Source: Vicinamibacterales bacterium (GTDB taxonomy: Bacteria > Acidobacteriota > Vicinamibacteria > Vicinamibacterales > Fen-181). From it: a stretch of 46,541 nt of DNA. Where the stretch lies: contig DASXVO010000036.1 in NCBI GenBank assembly GCA_036504215.1, positions 1 to 46,541 of the forward strand. Reading direction: 5' to 3'. The notes beneath the pieces are model-generated. The model was not told the origin of the DNA, searched no databases, and worked only from the letters and a program-made list of their open reading frames with translations. Made by a program: the position numbers and the translations under genes. Each line of letters begins with the position of its first letter. The first letter of the stretch is position 1. Shown piece after piece: positions 46,252 to 46,541 of the stretch.

Positions 46252-46541
46252 ATGCCGACGACAGAGATGAATGTGACAGCCGCGAACGTGACGCACGTGA
46301 AGGCGCAGCCCTCGAAGGCACAGCCATCGGCTCCGGTGCCACCATTCGGCCTCGGCCCGTTTCGGACCCTCGAGCGGTTCGCGGACGAAGTCACGCGGAT
46401 ATTCGACGACTTCGGCCTCGGGCGTGGCTGGGGTCGGGTGCCGAACGGGGGTGACGTCATGACCTGGGCGCCTCGCGTCGATGTCACCCAGCACAAGGAC
46501 GAAGTCGTGGTCCGGGTGGACCTCCCCGGCATGGGAAGAGA
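46252..46541 (+). CDS. Hsp20-type small heat-shock protein (N-terminal part)
   Basis: The frame starts at ATG after a perfect AAGGAGATCACC ribosome site and runs off the window after about 96 residues. After a Pro/Ala-rich N-terminus come PFRTLERFADEVTRIFDDFG and WAPRVDVTQHKDEVVVRVDL then PGMGR, the N-terminal arm and first strands of an alpha-crystallin domain. These are ATP-independent holdases. The partner region and C-terminal IxI motif lie outside. Confidence 0.9.
   Translation, partial: MPTTEMNVTAANVTHVKAQPSKAQPSAPVPPFGLGPFRTLERFADEVTRIFDDFGLGRGWGRVPNGGDVMTWAPRVDVTQHKDEVVVRVDLPGMGR

Overview
The window is high-GC DNA (about two thirds G+C by eye) from a Gram-negative bacterium. Several things suggest an environmental Acidobacteriota-type genome, perhaps Vicinamibacteria: two outer-membrane barrels, many two-component and chemosensory genes, giant poly-HAMP transducers, and dispersed palindromic repeats of the CTTCGACAAGCTCAGG kind. 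That placement is an inference from gene style only; no rRNA or marker gene is present. No intact tRNA, rRNA, CRISPR array or transposase was found.

Layout. (1) 1-2240: two copies (A, B) of a structured dispersed repeat carrying a tRNA-Arg-like T-arm, flanking a two-gene toxin-antitoxin-like unit (TumE/DUF6516 plus an HTH protein) with a perfect 14-bp palindrome at its start. (2) 2242-13587, all on the minus strand: an extended potassium-uptake (Kdp) cluster. In transcription order it holds a membrane sensor kinase, KdpE, a USP-like protein, an outer-membrane porin, a 27-aa membrane peptide, KdpF, KdpA, KdpB, KdpC and two separate stand-alone KdpD N-terminal/USP proteins. The usual KdpD is thus split into three genes. 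(3) 14039-16282: an APC-superfamily permease with a C-terminal USP-like domain, interrupted by a single in-frame TAA. (4) 16513-16895: repeat copy C in direct orientation, so the toxin-antitoxin unit, the Kdp cluster and the permease all lie between near-identical direct repeats.

(5) 17086-32916, minus strand: a chemosensory region. One unit is a periplasmic PBP-like protein, a porin, a 1106-aa poly-HAMP methyl-accepting protein and a CheY-like receiver, followed by a broken NarL-type regulator. The other is a CheA without an Hpt domain, CheW and a second 1106-aa poly-HAMP transducer, preceded by a REC-PAS-kinase-REC hybrid kinase and its NarL-type regulator. The two transducers are colinear paralogues with a near-identical central patch, and a degenerate copy of the NarL regulator and its flank lies between the units. 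(6) 33054-37380: a small zinc-ribbon protein, a TetR regulator, a small membrane protein, a PmtA-like methyltransferase, a second PAS hybrid kinase and a STAS protein.

(7) 37609-46541, mostly plus strand: a GAF-GAF sigma-54 activator, small proteins, a tandem universal stress protein, a two-HKD phospholipase D/cardiolipin-synthase-like protein, a second STAS protein, a UbiB/ABC1-type kinase and the start of a small heat-shock protein. Regions 6 and 7 look like a membrane and general-stress neighbourhood. The window as a whole is a sensing and stress-response region with clear signs of recent duplication, gene conversion and gene decay.
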